Shown here piece after piece: positions 51,144-60,303 of a stretch of DNA of 64,000 bases. The stretch comes from Candidatus Avelusimicrobium pullarium (GTDB lineage: Bacteria; Elusimicrobiota; Elusimicrobia; Elusimicrobiales; Elusimicrobiaceae). The stretch spans positions 248,001 to 312,000 of the forward strand of contig CALUTQ010000001.1 in NCBI GenBank assembly GCA_944323745.1, given 5' to 3'. The notes under the pieces were generated by a model, which was given only the letters and a program-made list of their open reading frames with translations, was not told the DNA's origin and ran no database searches. Every line of letters begins with the position of its first letter. Position 1 is the stretch's first letter. The translations under genes and the position numbers were made by a program.

Positions 51144-51518
51144 TTATTTGGTTTCCGTTTTTTTGGCTTTGGCCGGCGCTTTTTTGGCGGCCGGTTTAGC
51201 AGCCTTCGGGGCCGTCTTTTTGGCGGCAGCGGCTTTTTTGGCAGGGGCTTTTACTTCCGCCGTTTCTTTGGGATAGACGGAAATTTGTTTTTTGCCTCTG
51301 TAAGCCCATTCGAACGTTACGATGCCGTCCACGCGGGCAAAAAGGCTGTCGTTGCTGGCGCGGGTCACGTTGGTGCCCGGCAGGAACTTCGTGCCTTTCT
51401 GGCGGACGATAATTTCACCGGCGCGGACGAACTGGGAGCCGAAGCGTTTAACGCCTAAGCGTTGGCCGTGGCTGTCTCTTCCGTTGGAGGAAGAACCTTG
51501 TGCTTTAGTATGTGCCAT
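51144..51518 (-). CDS. rpmA: 50S ribosomal protein L27 with Ala/Lys-rich C-terminal extension
   Basis: The 124-residue protein starts directly as [16 protein letters not shown] with [11 protein letters not shown] and [15 protein letters not shown]: a canonical L27 N-terminus near the peptidyl-transferase centre, without the Firmicutes-type prepeptide. After about residue 87 comes a tail of roughly 37 residues made of Ala/Lys/Pro repeats ([19 protein letters not shown]), like histone H1 tails. Normal L27 ends at about 85. rplU is 20 bases upstream. Confidence 0.95.
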   Translation of the reverse strand: MAHTKAQGSSSNGRDSHGQRLGVKRFGSQFVRAGEIIVRQKGTKFLPGTNVTRASNDSLFARVDGIVTFEWAYRGKKQISVYPKETAEVKAPAKKAAAAKKTAPKAAKPAAKKAPAKAKKTETK

Positions 51519-51538
51519 AGTTTATCCTCTCTGTCCAG

Positions 51539-51850
51539 TTATCCGAGCGTGATGTCGGTGATTTTAATTTGCGTTAAATCCTGTCTGTGACCGCGGGTTC
51601 TTTCGTACCCTTTTTTCGGTCTTCTTTTGAAAACCAGGATTTTGGGACCTCTCAAATGTTTGACCACTTGAGCGGTGACCTTGGCGTTTTTATTCGCCTT
51701 GGTATCTGCCGAGGTACCTTCTTCGTCAGCGGCCCAGAGAACTTTCAGTTCTACATTGGCGCCCGCTTCCGCGTCCAGCTTTTCAACCTGCAGATCTTGA
51801 CCGGGTTTCACCCAGTACTGTTTTCCACCAGTTTCAATAATTGCGTACAT
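51539..51850 (-). CDS. rplU: 50S ribosomal protein L21
   Basis: A 103-residue protein from ATG 51850, beginning MYAIIETGGKQYWVKPGQ, the conserved L21 start. A frame opening at 51916 would add 22 unconserved residues, so I reject it. GPKILVFKRRPKKGYERTRG, the basic rRNA-binding loop, is present near the end. First gene of rplU-rpmA; a weak GGAA precedes the start. Confidence 0.96.
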   Translation of the reverse strand: MYAIIETGGKQYWVKPGQDLQVEKLDAEAGANVELKVLWAADEEGTSADTKANKNAKVTAQVVKHLRGPKILVFKRRPKKGYERTRGHRQDLTQIKITDITLG

Positions 51851-51991
51851 ATGTTTTTCCAATTTAAGGGCGAAAAACCTTCCGCCCCGCTTGCGCGCGG
51901 CGAAAAGGAAAATCACCCTTCCTTCTCAGGTACATATATTATAGCTTATTTTTGCATATAAAAGCTTCTATTTATACTTATTTCTGCTTTC

Positions 51992-52019
51992 TTGACCAGA
52001 TGTCTTTTCGTTTTATAAA
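51992..52019 (+). promoter_or_regulatory. Promoter of pilin 3, implying a near-leaderless mRNA
   Basis: TTGACC (51992-51997), 16-base spacer, TATAAA (52014-52019). The -10 box ends 8 bases before the ATG at 52028, so initiation about 7 bases after it would leave a leader of about 2 bases. No Shine-Dalgarno is present. Confidence 0.65.
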
Positions 52020-52027
52020 ATAAAAAT

Positions 52028-52546
52028 ATGAAAATTAATTCTTCTAATTTACCTATGAAAGGTTTTACTTTAATAGAACTACTGGTCGTAGTACTAATTA
52101 TAGGCATTTTAGCCGCAGTGGCTTTGCCCCAATACACAAGAAGTGTAGAACGCGCCCGCGCTTCGCAAGGTTGGGTGTTAGTAAATGCTATGCAGAAGAT
52201 GTACGATTTATGCAAATTGCAGAACGGGAGCTGTGTTCCAGATGAAATGTGGGATTTTGAGGGTAATTCTTTGCCGGCAGATTCCTTAGATTTTGTGTCT
52301 TGTCCTCAAACAGTGATTATTGCGGGGCCTAGTTGCCGCCAGTACAAAGAGTTTGTGTATGGTTGGCAGCATATAGGCATTCTTCCAGGGGTTTCTCGTA
52401 TGAAGGATGGAAAGCGTATGTATACGCTGTACTTTAGCGGCAATGACGGAAAAAGATGCTGCTATCCCGGAACGGGTGAATATGCAGATGCCTGCAAAGA
52501 AATAGGGGCTGTTTCAGGCAGTGGCCTTTGTTTAACTTTTGAATGA
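52028..52546 (+). CDS. Type IV pilin-like protein 3
   Basis: The 172-residue prepilin has a 12-residue leader (MKINSSNLPMKG), shorter and unlike those of pilins 1 and 2, then FTLIELLVVVLIIGILAAVA with the +5 Glu. The C-terminal domain has seven Cys residues (C-KLQNGS-C early, CC and two more near the end). The gene lacks the inverted repeat but keeps the 8-base gap from -10 to ATG. An internal ATG (MKGFTLIEL) could give a minimal leader. It stands between rplU (divergent) and mnmA (convergent). Confidence 0.92.
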   Translation: MKINSSNLPMKGFTLIELLVVVLIIGILAAVALPQYTRSVERARASQGWVLVNAMQKMYDLCKLQNGSCVPDEMWDFEGNSLPADSLDFVSCPQTVIIAGPSCRQYKEFVYGWQHIGILPGVSRMKDGKRMYTLYFSGNDGKRCCYPGTGEYADACKEIGAVSGSGLCLTFE

Positions 52547-52577
52547 TTTTTCCCCCGCATAATAGCGGGGGTTTTTA
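52547..52577. terminator. Terminator between pilin 3 and mnmA
   Basis: CCCCCGC-ATAATA-GCGGGGG followed by five Ts on (+); the (-) side has a weaker T tract. Confidence 0.82.
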
Positions 52578-52585
52578 TTCTGTAT

Positions 52586-53671
52586 CTACAAAATGATTCC
52601 GCCGCCCAATACAATGTCCCCGTCATATAAGACGGCGCTTTGTCCGGCGGTGACGGAAAGCTGCGGCTGTTCAAACACCGCGTGAATGCTTTGGCCGTCT
52701 GCACTGACGGTAATATTTGCCGGTGCGGCGTGATGCAGATTGCGTATTTTGATGTGTGCCTTAAACGACGCAGCCGGCGGCCGGCCGCGCGTCCAGCTCA
52801 TATGCTCCGCGTTTAAAGAAGCGGAAAACAAAGCCGCTTTGGGGCCGATAATCACGCGGTTTTGCGCCGCGTCTATGCCTACCACATACATTGGCTCTTT
52901 AAAACCGCTTAGTCCCAAGCCTTTGCGTTTGCCTATGGTATAGCCCCAAATGCCGTTGTGCCGGCCGACGACCGTGCCGTCCTGCAGTATCATTTCGCCC
53001 GGTTTGTTGGGGAAGTTTAATAAATCGTTATAGTCGCCGCAATAAAAGTCCTGGCTGTCTTCTTTATCGGCTACCGCTAAGCCGGCTTGGCGGGCGATGG
53101 AGCGAATTTCTGTTTTGCTCATTTCTCCCAGCGGGAATAAAATATGCGCCAGCTGTGCTTGCGTGAGCCTGTGCAAAAAATAACTTTGGTCGCGGGAGAG
53201 GTCTTTGGCGGTACGAAGTAAAAATTCGCCGTCGGGTTGCTCTTGGGTAATGCGGGCATAATGGCCGGTGGCAAATTTATCAAAAGCGATGCCTTGTGCA
53301 CGGGCGGCCTTAGGCAAAACGCCGAATTTAATCACGCTGTTGCAAATGACGCAGGGATTGGGCGTGTGTCCGCAGGCGTATTCCTGACGGAAATTGTCCA
53401 GTACGGCCTGACGGTAAGCCTGGCGGCAGTCCACGGTTAAATAGTCTATGCCTATTTTGGCTGCCAGAGCACGAATTTCGCTTACGTCTTCTTTCTCGGG
53501 TGAAAGGCAAGCCTTGGTGTTGCGGGGCCCTTGCGGAACCGGCAGGGACGGATCCCAAATCAGCATCGTGGCGCCGATGACGTGCCAACCCTTTTCTTTA
53601 AGCAGTATGGCCGCGGCGGCGGAGTCCACCCCCCCGCTCAGGCCGACGAGTACGGTCTTTTTGTCCATCAT
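52586..53671 (-). CDS. mnmA: tRNA-specific 2-thiouridylase MnmA
   Basis: Thiolates U34 of Lys, Glu and Gln tRNAs. The 361-residue protein has the PP-loop SGGVDS (12-17), TPNPCVICNSVIKF with the first catalytic Cys, FATGHYARI, DQSYFLHRLTQ, the second Cys in SQDFYCGDY, and the C-terminal beta domain (VVGRHNGIWGYTIGKRKGL). GAGGA precedes the ATG. Monocistronic. Confidence 0.95.
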   Translation of the reverse strand: MMDKKTVLVGLSGGVDSAAAAILLKEKGWHVIGATMLIWDPSLPVPQGPRNTKACLSPEKEDVSEIRALAAKIGIDYLTVDCRQAYRQAVLDNFRQEYACGHTPNPCVICNSVIKFGVLPKAARAQGIAFDKFATGHYARITQEQPDGEFLLRTAKDLSRDQSYFLHRLTQAQLAHILFPLGEMSKTEIRSIARQAGLAVADKEDSQDFYCGDYNDLLNFPNKPGEMILQDGTVVGRHNGIWGYTIGKRKGLGLSGFKEPMYVVGIDAAQNRVIIGPKAALFSASLNAEHMSWTRGRPPAASFKAHIKIRNLHHAAPANITVSADGQSIHAVFEQPQLSVTAGQSAVLYDGDIVLGGGIIL

Positions 53672-53732
53672 TTCCTCTTTTAAAACTGAAATTTGTACTT
53701 AAGGTTGAAAGCCAAAAGGACACTATATTGTA

Positions 53733-55682
53733 TTAATTTTCAACCCCGTTCGGGGCAAACCAGCTGTTATCGGAAAATAAAGAAAGAACGCTTTTGTCTA
53801 AGGAAAGCAGGTCTTTGGCCAAAGAATGACAGAGCGGGCTGTCTTTGTCAGCGGAACATTGTGTCGTTTGTATGCGGTTGTGGCGTATAAACCCTTGGGC
53901 CGAAATAAAGGCCAAATTAGTTCCTTCGGAAATAAAAGCAAAATGAGGAGCATTGGGGTCTAGCGCATCATTGCCCAAAGAGGAAAAAGGCTCCTGTATG
54001 GCTAAGAGGTGATAGAGCGTGGGGATTAAATCTAATTGAGATACCGGGTAACTTATCGTCTTTGGAGCCAAGAACCCTGGCGCATAAATAACAAAAGGGA
54101 TATTGAATTTTTCGTATAAAGCATCTGTCTTTTGCGCAGAAGCAAGCGTATGGTCTGCCATAAAAATAAAGATAGTGTCGTTGAGCCATCCGTCTTCTTG
54201 TGCGCGGCGCAGCAATTGTCCAATGGCATAGTCTGAATAAAACAGGGTGTTTAAATAGTTGTTCTCTTCGCTGGAACGGGGATATTTGTCAAACTCCGGC
54301 GTGGTCTGTCTAAACGGGATATGCGTTGTGCCCGTAAAAGTAAAAAGCAAAAAGGGCTGGCCTTTTTGTGCGGATGCTTGGGCTTTGTCAGCGGCAAATT
54401 GCAATAAATCGTAATCATAGCCAAAGTCTTGTTCTTCGCGGTATTCTAACAAACGGGGGATATCCTCCATACCGAAACTTTCCTTTATGCCGAATATTTT
54501 TTGCGCAATATTGCACATTTGGTACGAGCTTCTTAAAGAAGATTGAATAAATGCCGTATAGTAGCCTTTTTGATTTAAGGCTTTAGCTAAGGAGGTAATG
54601 TTATTTAACTCTAAGCCATATGCAAAATGAGGCAACCCTGGTACCAAAGCTACGCCGGTAAATGTAGCAGATAACCCGTAAATGCTGCGTACTCCGGTGG
54701 CATACGCCCGGGCAAATTTAACGCCGTTTTGGGCAATGCGGTCAAAGTTTGGGGTGACGCCATACGAAGCACCGGAAAAACTGTCCACATAACGGGGGGT
54801 CCAGCTTTCCAATAAAACAATAAATATATTTTTGGGTTGAAAGGCTTTGTTTTCTTTTATTTGGCGCATCAAAGGGTAGCGGTCAGAAATAAAAATTTCT
54901 TTCGGGTTGCTCAGCAGCCGGCGTGCGTGTGTCTTGGCCTCGTTTTCATCCATAGGGTTAAAAGGCGTGTTCTCCCCTTTGCGCAGGGAATGATAAGACG
55001 AAAACACGCCGTTTAGCATAAGAGAAGACTGGGTGGTGTTGGCTGAGATTGCGGGAAGGTCGCGCATAGAAAGCGGTTTTCCGTGTCCCAGTTTTCCGCG
55101 TATGGCTGTAAACGCCAAAGCGGCAATCAGCACACAGATTAATATCGTTTGCCAAAGCGGGGTAGGTTTAGGAGACCAATGTTTTTTAATCAGCAACCAG
55201 CCGCCTCGGCAAAGGCCGGCCCATAATGCAAGCAGACATAATAAAGCCCACCAAAAATTGTCTAACGCATAGTGCAACAAAAAGCTTCCTTCATTGCGAA
55301 CCAAGAACAATTCTTCCGCCATATGGCGTTTTGCCTGCGGGAAATAAATAAAATCTGCTGTCAGCAACATCAGCATAAGTATGCTTACCGTGCACAAAGC
55401 TGCCCAGCAAAATTGGCCCCATTTAGGTGTTTTGAACGGAAGAAAAAACAGCAATATCAAAGGTCCTAAAAATAAAGCAATAATGGAAAGATCAAAGCGC
55501 AGTCCCTGTACAAAACCGATAAGGCTCTCTTGCAGTGTTAAGCCGGCAAACACCGGTTGATACGTGATAAACAGGCAAAGGCGGAAAAGAGAGAATATGC
55601 CTAAAACAGCCAACAAAAAATACAAACTAAGGTGAAGTTTAAAAGGAAAGTTCTGCCAGCAAAAGAAATTTTTTTTCCGCAT
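53733..55682 (-). CDS. LtaS/MdoB-type membrane sulfatase-fold phosphotransferase
   Basis: A 649-residue protein with five N-terminal transmembrane helices (about 15-195) and a large periplasmic sulfatase-fold domain. IFIVLLESWTPRYVDSF holds the first metal-binding Glu; ATGVRSIYGLSAT places the nucleophile hydroxyl (Ser or Thr) where LtaS has Thr. FTGTTHIPF and FMADHTLA give further metal ligands. In Gram-negatives such enzymes move phosphoglycerol or phosphoethanolamine onto glucans or lipid A. Here the acceptor is unknown. The gene is more AT-rich than its neighbours. It lacks an evident Shine-Dalgarno. Confidence 0.85.
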   Translation of the reverse strand: MRKKNFFCWQNFPFKLHLSLYFLLAVLGIFSLFRLCLFITYQPVFAGLTLQESLIGFVQGLRFDLSIIALFLGPLILLFFLPFKTPKWGQFCWAALCTVSILMLMLLTADFIYFPQAKRHMAEELFLVRNEGSFLLHYALDNFWWALLCLLALWAGLCRGGWLLIKKHWSPKPTPLWQTILICVLIAALAFTAIRGKLGHGKPLSMRDLPAISANTTQSSLMLNGVFSSYHSLRKGENTPFNPMDENEAKTHARRLLSNPKEIFISDRYPLMRQIKENKAFQPKNIFIVLLESWTPRYVDSFSGASYGVTPNFDRIAQNGVKFARAYATGVRSIYGLSATFTGVALVPGLPHFAYGLELNNITSLAKALNQKGYYTAFIQSSLRSSYQMCNIAQKIFGIKESFGMEDIPRLLEYREEQDFGYDYDLLQFAADKAQASAQKGQPFLLFTFTGTTHIPFRQTTPEFDKYPRSSEENNYLNTLFYSDYAIGQLLRRAQEDGWLNDTIFIFMADHTLASAQKTDALYEKFNIPFVIYAPGFLAPKTISYPVSQLDLIPTLYHLLAIQEPFSSLGNDALDPNAPHFAFISEGTNLAFISAQGFIRHNRIQTTQCSADKDSPLCHSLAKDLLSLDKSVLSLFSDNSWFAPNGVEN

Positions 55683-55808
55683 AGAATATTTTCGTCAGAC
55701 AGAATAATTGAATGTTTTTTCTAAAGAAAGAATTTTTGAATTACGAGAATTGTAAATTATTCGGTTTCAATTTATGTTGTCGGGATATAAATTTCTTCTA
55801 TGACGGGG

Positions 55809-57020
55809 TTAAGCACCCAAAGAGCTTTTTTCTTTAGCCGGCACGGGCGGTTTTTGCGAAACGGGAGCCTCCTGCGCATTTTGCGGGGTTTGGTTTAAAT
55901 ACAGTTTGCGTACGGAGGAATAAATTTTCTTAAAGGCAACCACGATGCGCGGATCAAATGCCTTGCCGCTTTCACCCAGAATATAAAGATAGGCGTCGTC
56001 GGTTTTCCAGGCTTTTTTGTACACGCGCGAAACGCACAGCGCGTCAAATACGTCCGCCACCGTAATAATGCGTGCTTCCAGCGGGATGTCTTCCCCTTTC
56101 AGGCCTTTGGGGTAGCCGGTGCCGTTCCATTTTTCGTGGTGATACAGGCTCATCCGGTGCGCCACTTGCAGCACTTTTGAGTGGGCTCCTTCCAAAATGC
56201 GCCCGCCGTAAATGGTGTGCGATTTCATAATTTCAAATTCTTCCGGCGTCAGGCGGCCCGGTTTAAGCAAAATATTGTCGGCCAAGGCCACTTTGCCGAT
56301 GTCGTGCAAGGGGCTGGCGTTTTTAATCAGTTCGGCTTCTTTTTTGTTCATTCCCAGCGCCAGTGCCAGTAAATAAGAAATAATGCTGATGTTTTTTAAA
56401 TGGGCGCGGGTATCCTGCTGGTCGCGATATTCGGCCGTAACGGCCAGGCGGTAAATGGTTTCCAACTGAGAGACGTGTACGTCTTGGTAAAGTTTGGCAA
56501 TTTCAATAGAACTGCCCGCCAATGTGGCCAGCAGCAGCAAAATACCTTCGTCTTTTTTGTCAAAAGGCAACCCGTCGGCCTTATTGGCCACTTGAAAGAC
56601 GCCCAGCACTTTGCCGGAATTGTTTTTTAAAGGAACGGCCAAAAGCGAATGGGTGCGGAAGTCGGTTACCATATCCACATCCATAGAAAAACGGGGGTCT
56701 TCGTACGCGTTGGGCATATTAATGGTTTGCCCCGTGCGCGCCACAATGGCCACTACGTTATTGCCGTTAAGCGGAACGCGAATTTCGGTATGTTCCAACC
56801 CGCGGCCCTGTGCAATTTTGGACCACAGCTCGTTTTTTTCCGCATCTTTTAAATAAATGGTGCAGCGGCCCACGTCCAGCATACGGGTAATTTGCTGGGC
56901 GATAATATCCAAAAGTTTATCCAGACGCAGCTCGCTGGAAATGCGCGCGCCAAACTCAACGAGAAGATTTAACTTTTCGTCGGCGGATAATTTCCGGGGG
57001 TCGTTCTTGAACTCAGTCAT
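55809..57020 (-). CDS. GAF-HD-GYP protein, probable cyclic-di-GMP phosphodiesterase
   Basis: The 403-residue protein has a GAF sensor domain (about 30-178) and an HD-GYP domain: HD at 239-240 (PLHDIGK), LKPGRLTPEEF, HHEKWNGTGYP with GYP 302-304, and ITVADVFDAL. HD-GYP enzymes cleave cyclic di-GMP to pGpG or GMP; the intact motifs suggest activity. A Pro/Gln-rich tail follows. Its ATG overlaps the GlcF-like stop by 4 bases. Translational coupling to an oxidoreductase pair is unusual and hints that the GAF domain senses a related metabolite. Cyclic di-GMP often governs type IV pili. Confidence 0.9.
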   Translation of the reverse strand: MTEFKNDPRKLSADEKLNLLVEFGARISSELRLDKLLDIIAQQITRMLDVGRCTIYLKDAEKNELWSKIAQGRGLEHTEIRVPLNGNNVVAIVARTGQTINMPNAYEDPRFSMDVDMVTDFRTHSLLAVPLKNNSGKVLGVFQVANKADGLPFDKKDEGILLLLATLAGSSIEIAKLYQDVHVSQLETIYRLAVTAEYRDQQDTRAHLKNISIISYLLALALGMNKKEAELIKNASPLHDIGKVALADNILLKPGRLTPEEFEIMKSHTIYGGRILEGAHSKVLQVAHRMSLYHHEKWNGTGYPKGLKGEDIPLEARIITVADVFDALCVSRVYKKAWKTDDAYLYILGESGKAFDPRIVVAFKKIYSSVRKLYLNQTPQNAQEAPVSQKPPVPAKEKSSLGA

Positions 57021-58300
57021 GGCTCATCCTGCATAAATACCATATGCTTTGCCTGCGCCTGCGGATAATGCCTGCGCAAAGAGGCGTTAAGCTCCAAAGC
57101 GGCTAAACCCGAGAGGCAATATACCTCTTGTATTTGCCGCCGTGCGACGTCCTTGACGTTTTCAAGCACCATTTCTTCGGCGCGGGTTTGGGGCACAAAG
57201 GCCAGTCCCGCAGCCGCAATGGCATAGTGGCTATACTCACACTCTACAAAATTTTTGCCAAAATGTGTTTTAAATATTTTTTGCGCGCGTACGGCGGCTT
57301 CCCCTGCAGGATACAGTACGGTGGACGCATCCAGCGCGCAGCGTTTTGCGTTTACGGTTTTGGTAAAGCGCAAGTGCGAAACAAATTGCATATGGTCTGC
57401 CAAGGCCTGTGCCCGTTTCTGCCAACCGGGCAGCGTGGCAAATAAAACGGGGCTGTGTTTTAAAAAGCCATAAAGCTCTATGCTGTCGGTGATCAGCGGC
57501 AATTTCTTGCGCGTGCCCAACTTTTCCCACTTAAGGAGAAGCCGTTTAAATTGTTTTACGGCCAATGTTTTGTCTCCGTAGAGATATTCCAATAAGCCGC
57601 TGCTTTGTCCCCACAGCACATACACTTTTTTGGGCTGCAGCAGCTGCCACATTTTTAAGGCGGTTTGCGCCATAAGATAAGAGGCCTCAAAAGAAGGCAG
57701 ATAAACGATATCGGGCTCTTTAGGGTGCAGGGCAATGTGCTGTTTTTTAAAAAGCGTTTTTAACGTGCTTGGCTTTTGGGGCAGAATGTCGTCGGCGTGT
57801 TTTAGCCAAGCCAAGCCGCCTGTGGCCAATAAACCGCCCAAACAGCGTATCGGCCGGCGGCCAAACCGCCTGAAAAAATATCCCGTTCTGACTAAGCGTT
57901 CAAATATTTCGGGGCACGTGTTGCCCAAGCGCAGCAGCAGCATAAGCGGCTTAGGCAGCAACTGCAAATGCATTGCGCGGCGCAAAGCCAGCATATGGTC
58001 GGGCACGGGCAAAGCGCCTGCGCAGGCGGCGGTGCAGCGGGCACAAAGCAAACAAGCGCAAATGGTGTCTTTCAGCAAAGAGGGATTGTCGGAAATTTTG
58101 ATTTTGCGTTCCAACAAAAGACGTACAATCTGGTTTCTCCCGCGCGGAGAAAAGGCTTCTTCCTGCCGCAATAAATAGGAAGGACAGCTTTGCACGCAGG
58201 CATTACAGCGGGTGCAATAGTCCACACTTTGCACCAGCGGGCGCGGCCCCTGCGGTCCGGGCACAAACGACGCGGGCGAAAGCATTATTTTGCGTTTCAT
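57017..58300 (-). CDS. GlcF-like iron-sulfur protein with degenerate CCG region
   Basis: The 427-residue protein has two N-terminal ferredoxin-type clusters: CTRCNACVQSCP (29-40) and CACLLCARCTAAC (about 80-94). This is as in the iron-sulfur subunit of glycolate or D-lactate oxidases. The rest matches GlcF in length and order, but the CCG Cys pairs of the two C-terminal cysteine-rich domains are not visible (for example, VECEYSHYAIAAAG where CCG is expected). It overlaps the GlcDE-like gene and the HD-GYP gene by 4 bases each. Confidence 0.78.
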   Translation of the reverse strand: MKRKIMLSPASFVPGPQGPRPLVQSVDYCTRCNACVQSCPSYLLRQEEAFSPRGRNQIVRLLLERKIKISDNPSLLKDTICACLLCARCTAACAGALPVPDHMLALRRAMHLQLLPKPLMLLLRLGNTCPEIFERLVRTGYFFRRFGRRPIRCLGGLLATGGLAWLKHADDILPQKPSTLKTLFKKQHIALHPKEPDIVYLPSFEASYLMAQTALKMWQLLQPKKVYVLWGQSSGLLEYLYGDKTLAVKQFKRLLLKWEKLGTRKKLPLITDSIELYGFLKHSPVLFATLPGWQKRAQALADHMQFVSHLRFTKTVNAKRCALDASTVLYPAGEAAVRAQKIFKTHFGKNFVECEYSHYAIAAAGLAFVPQTRAEEMVLENVKDVARRQIQEVYCLSGLAALELNASLRRHYPQAQAKHMVFMQDEP

Positions 58301-60303
58301 ACGCGTTCCTCCTCAAAAGCGGGCGAAAGAAACAAAAACTGGGGATCTGCCGTTTTTTTAACGGCCGCAAACAGCGGGTCTGGACGGAAGAACAGCTTGG
58401 GCTGCGCCGGCTGCTTGGGCAAGACCTGCGGCGTGGCGTAGATTTTGAAAAATATTTTGGTTATCATCCCCAATGCGCCGACGGAGCCGGCAAACAAACG
58501 GCACAAATTGTAGCCGGCGGCATTTTTCATCAGTTTGCCGCCGTAATTGACAATGTCCCCATTGGGCAGCACCGCCTGTACGCCCGTCATCTGGGCCGTA
58601 AACGCAGGCCACGCTTTAGAGGCTATCAGCCCGCCCAGTGTGCCGTTATAGTCGGAAGGCAGCTGGGCATAAACGCCGGCTTGCGCCAATGCAGTTAGCA
58701 ATGCTTTCACGCGTACGCCGGCTTGTGCAACGGCCATATAGTTGGTTTTGTCTATATCCAAAATTCGGTTTAAGCAAGCGGCCGAAAGAGCCTGCACACC
58801 AGACGTTTGCCATTGGCTGTTGCTGCCGATGACGGCCGTCTTTTCTTTTTGTTCAAAACGGTTTTTAATTTCCTGCGCCAGACGGCAGACGGCGGGGTCC
58901 TGCTCCTGATAAAGGGCGGCTTTGTCTTCAAACCCGACGGGAATAATCTTGCCGGGGTTGGCCAAATTAAAGGGGTCAAACGCTTTTTTGATGCAGGCAA
59001 AAAAACGCAGTGTTTGACGGGAATATTGATAAGCCATTACGGCGCGTTTTTCCACCCCGATGCCGTGTTCGCCCGATACGGTGCCGCCGCAGTCCACACA
59101 CGCTTTTAAAATTTCGTGCAGGGCTTTGTTGACGCGGCGGGTCTGTTCCGGCGAGCGGGCATCAAACACAATTTGCGGATGGAAATTGCCGTCCCCCGCG
59201 TGGAAAAGCAGACTGGCCGTCACACCGTTTTGTTCAATAATACCGCGCACTTTGGCCAGTGCGGCCGGCAGCTGGCTGCGCGGCACGGTGCCGTCCCCTA
59301 CGGCCACGTTGGGGGCCAGCGCCGCCATAGCGGAATAGGCGGCGCGGCGGCCGCTCCATAATTTTTCCCGCTCGGCTTCCGTCTTGGCGGCGGTAAAGGT
59401 TTGGCAGCCGCGCGCTTTGCACAATTCTTCCAGCGTTTGGGCGTCTTGTTTAATTTGTTTCAGGTCTCCGTCCAGTTCAATAATCAGCAGGGCTTGCGCG
59501 TCTGTGGGATAGCCGGCGTGGGCAAATTCTTCCACGGCTTGGGTGGTAATTTGGTCCATCGCTTCCACACAGCGCGGGATGAGTCCGCGGGCTACCAGGT
59601 CGCTTACGGTTTGTACGCTGGCGGCTAAAGAAGGAAATGTTGCCAAAAATGTTTTAACGTGTTTGGGCGAAGGCAATATTTTAACGCGCAGGCGTTTAAT
59701 CAGCCCCAAAGTTCCTTCGCTGCCGGCCGTCAGCCCCAGCCAGTCGGGGCCGGGACCGTCGTGGCGGAAAGTGAATGTTTGCCCTTGCGGGGTAATAAAT
59801 TCAATGCATAGCGTATTGTCGCAGGTATTGCCGTATTTTAAGCACCGCGCACCGCTGGCATTTTGGGCCAAATTGCCCGAAAGGGTACTCACTTTTTCGC
59901 TGGCGGGGTCAGGTGCGTAAAAAAAGCCCAGCGGGGCCAACGCCTGCTGCAAGTCCCCGGTTACGGTGCAGGGGGCGGTTTCGGCAAAGCCGCAGGCCGT
60001 GTTTATTTCGTAAATTTGATGCAGCGGGTTTAAATTGAGCACAACTCCGCCTTTAACGGCAGAACAGCTGCCGGCGTGATTGGTAGCGGCGGCGCGGGCA
60101 ATAAAAGGAATTTTCTCCTGCGCGAGCAGGCAAACAAGCGGCTCCAGCAAAGAGGGGTTTTTAACCGTCACGACGGCGTCCGGCCGGAAACGGCTTTGGG
60201 AACAGTCGTATCCGTTTAAAGCTAAAGAAACGGGGTCGGTCTGTACATTTTCGGCCCCGACAAGATATTTTAATTGTTTTAAAACATACGGCTTTATTTG
60301 CAT
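58297..60303 (-). CDS. FAD-linked oxidase, GlcD-GlcE fusion (glycolate/D-lactate dehydrogenase-like)
   Basis: From ATG 60303 the product has 668 residues. Residues 1 to about 470 form a GlcD/D-lactate dehydrogenase unit: the FAD domain with STLSGNLAQNASGARCLKYG and GLTAGSEGTLGLI, then FHAGDGNFHP and GGTVSGEHGIG. The last about 190 residues repeat a second, truncated FAD-binding half (LPSDYNGTLGGLIA, GGKLMKNAAGYNLCRLFAGS) as in GlcE. The two E. coli subunits are thus fused. I reject the TTG start at 60330. Substrate (glycolate, D-lactate or another 2-hydroxyacid) is undetermined; MurQ releases D-lactate. Confidence 0.87.
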   Translation of the reverse strand: MQIKPYVLKQLKYLVGAENVQTDPVSLALNGYDCSQSRFRPDAVVTVKNPSLLEPLVCLLAQEKIPFIARAAATNHAGSCSAVKGGVVLNLNPLHQIYEINTACGFAETAPCTVTGDLQQALAPLGFFYAPDPASEKVSTLSGNLAQNASGARCLKYGNTCDNTLCIEFITPQGQTFTFRHDGPGPDWLGLTAGSEGTLGLIKRLRVKILPSPKHVKTFLATFPSLAASVQTVSDLVARGLIPRCVEAMDQITTQAVEEFAHAGYPTDAQALLIIELDGDLKQIKQDAQTLEELCKARGCQTFTAAKTEAEREKLWSGRRAAYSAMAALAPNVAVGDGTVPRSQLPAALAKVRGIIEQNGVTASLLFHAGDGNFHPQIVFDARSPEQTRRVNKALHEILKACVDCGGTVSGEHGIGVEKRAVMAYQYSRQTLRFFACIKKAFDPFNLANPGKIIPVGFEDKAALYQEQDPAVCRLAQEIKNRFEQKEKTAVIGSNSQWQTSGVQALSAACLNRILDIDKTNYMAVAQAGVRVKALLTALAQAGVYAQLPSDYNGTLGGLIASKAWPAFTAQMTGVQAVLPNGDIVNYGGKLMKNAAGYNLCRLFAGSVGALGMITKIFFKIYATPQVLPKQPAQPKLFFRPDPLFAAVKKTADPQFLFLSPAFEEERV

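Noticed and set aside
17094-52546. The three pilin-like genes as general secretion pathway pseudopilins
   Set aside because: No gspC-M genes are near and the domains carry pilin-type Cys pairs; but without assembly genes in the window the choice between type IV pilin and pseudopilin stays open, so I call them pilin-like only.
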